Source: Planotetraspora thailandica (GTDB lineage Bacteria; Actinomycetota; Actinomycetes; Streptosporangiales; Streptosporangiaceae). From it: a DNA stretch of 64,000 nt. The position numbers were made by a program, and so were the translations under genes. The stretch's first letter is position 1. Every line of letters begins with the position of its first letter. The stretch covers positions 1 through 64,000 of the forward strand of contig NZ_BOOR01000024.1 in NCBI RefSeq assembly GCF_016863335.1. Direction: 5' to 3'. Positions 63,174-64,000 of this stretch are shown here, one piece after another. The notes below the pieces were generated by a model that searched no databases, had not been told where the DNA came from, and was given only the letters and a program-made list of their open reading frames with translations.

Positions 63174-64000
63174 ATGCGTCTCGACGGTGTCTTGTTCTTC
63201 CCGGTCACGCCGTTCTCCGCGGACGGCACTCTGGACGAGGCCGCCCTGCGGCTCCACGTGGAGGCGGGCGTCGCGGCGGGCGCCGGGGGCGTCTTCGCCG
63301 CCTGCGGGACGGGAGAGTTCCACGCCCTCGCCCTGGAGGAGTACGAGCGTGTGGTGCGGATCGCCGTGGAGGCGACCGCCGGGCGCGTCCCCGTGCTGTC
63401 CGGCGCCGGCGGCCCGCTGCCCTTCGCCCAGGCGTGCGCCGGGGCCGCCGCGCGTGCGGGCGCCGACGGCCTGCTCGTGCTCCCGCCGTACCTTGTGGCG
63501 GCCCCGCCCGCCGGCCTGGTGCGCTACATGCGCGAGGTGTGCGCGGCGACCGACCTGCCCGCGATCGTCTACCAGCGCGGCAACGCCCGCTTCACCCCGC
63601 GGACCGCCGCCGAGCTGGCCACCGAGCCCAAGATCATCGGGTTCAAGGACGGCATCGGCGACCTCGACCTGCTCCAGCGGATCATCCTCGCCGTACGGCA
63701 GGCCACCGACCGCGAATTCGCCTTCTTCAACGGGCTCCCGACGGCGGAGATGACGGTGCCCGCCTACCGCGGCCTGGGCGTGAACCTCTACTCCTCCGCA
63801 GTCTTCTGCTTCGTCCCCGAGGTCGCGCTGGCCTTCCATCGGGCCGTCACCACCGGAGACGGCGAGATGACGCGGCGGCTGCTGACCGAGTTCTACCGGC
63901 CGCTGGTGGAGCTGCGCGACCTGGTCCCCGGATACGCGGTGTCCCTGGTCAAGGCGGGCGTCACGCTCCGCGGCCTCGACGCCGGGCTCGTCAGGCCCCC
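63174..64000 (+). CDS. kdgD: 5-dehydro-4-deoxyglucarate dehydratase (KdgD-type, DapA family), partial
   Basis: 275 residues seen; the gene runs past the window end. DapA-like barrel: LFFPVTPFSADGTLDEAAL, AACGTGEFHAL, Y133 (IVYQRGNARF) and the Schiff-base lysine K158 (IIGFKDGIGDLDLL). KdgD dehydrates and decarboxylates 5-dehydro-4-deoxyglucarate to 2,5-dioxopentanoate, the substrate of the aldehyde dehydrogenase nearby. ATG 63174 has GAGTGGA upstream. It is divergent from udh. Confidence 0.88.
   Translation, partial: MRLDGVLFFPVTPFSADGTLDEAALRLHVEAGVAAGAGGVFAACGTGEFHALALEEYERVVRIAVEATAGRVPVLSGAGGPLPFAQACAGAAARAGADGLLVLPPYLVAAPPAGLVRYMREVCAATDLPAIVYQRGNARFTPRTAAELATEPKIIGFKDGIGDLDLLQRIILAVRQATDREFAFFNGLPTAEMTVPAYRGLGVNLYSSAVFCFVPEVALAFHRAVTTGDGEMTRRLLTEFYRPLVELRDLVPGYAVSLVKAGVTLRGLDAGLVRP

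Noticed and set aside
63153-63839. minus-strand frame opposite kdgD
   Set aside because: The plus strand encodes the DapA-fold enzyme with its catalytic residues.

Overview
This window is chromosomal DNA from a very high-GC actinomycete. The recX-recA block, rny, pgsA-rimO-cinA-clgR, ftsK, DUF3046, many GTG starts and short or absent leaders all fit. Gene content and codon use suggest a soil or plant-litter member of the Streptosporangiales or a related order, but the sequence alone does not fix the genus.

Layout. 1-3.4 kb: a Rieske oxygenase, a HicB-like small protein and a frameshifted ferredoxin/ferredoxin reductase, divergent from an AhpD-type protein. 3.4-8.2 kb: a phosphotransferase, a TfoX-like protein, a LigB-like protein, an unusual 53-bp-period inverted repeat array (about 5525-5933), a secreted proline-rich protein and miaB. 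8.4-12.6 kb: a gluABCD-type amino-acid ABC importer followed by a second, divergent binding lipoprotein. 12.6-22.4 kb: an S9 peptidase, rny, recX, recA with an SOS box, a four-gene ABC-2/regulator operon, DUF3046 and a glyoxalase-fold protein. 22.5-30.1 kb: the giant helicase lhr, an HD-domain protein of lower GC, an unknown protein and an isolated NRPS-type condensation domain with an altered active site. 30.4-38.5 kb: a VanX-like D,D-dipeptidase, two paralogous ROK regulators, a sugar ABC importer and a NagZ-type GH3 enzyme, which look like a cell-wall-sugar salvage locus. 38.6-48.0 kb: a bacterial cryptochrome/photolyase divergent from an Rrf2 regulator, a Nei-type glycosylase, then the conserved clgR-cinA-pgsA-rimO-rodZ-like-ftsK block.

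48.1-64 kb holds a pectin/uronate cluster: sugar kinase, IclR regulator, enolase-superfamily enzyme, three-gene ABC importer, secreted pectate lyase, a large Tat-exported GH2 enzyme with discoidin domains, semialdehyde dehydrogenase, uronate dehydrogenase and KdgD (cut by the window end). Together they can take polygalacturonate outside the cell to 2-oxoglutarate inside by the oxidative uronate route. An orphan SUKH-3 immunity-like gene sits inside this cluster. Two divergent promoters of the cluster share a TTCAC-N2-ATATGAA site, which suggests one regulon.

The most unexplained structure is the 53-bp-period array: four well-kept copies of a ~20-bp core in one orientation, four in the other, symmetric about a central palindrome. 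No tRNA, rRNA, insertion sequence or CRISPR array was recognised.
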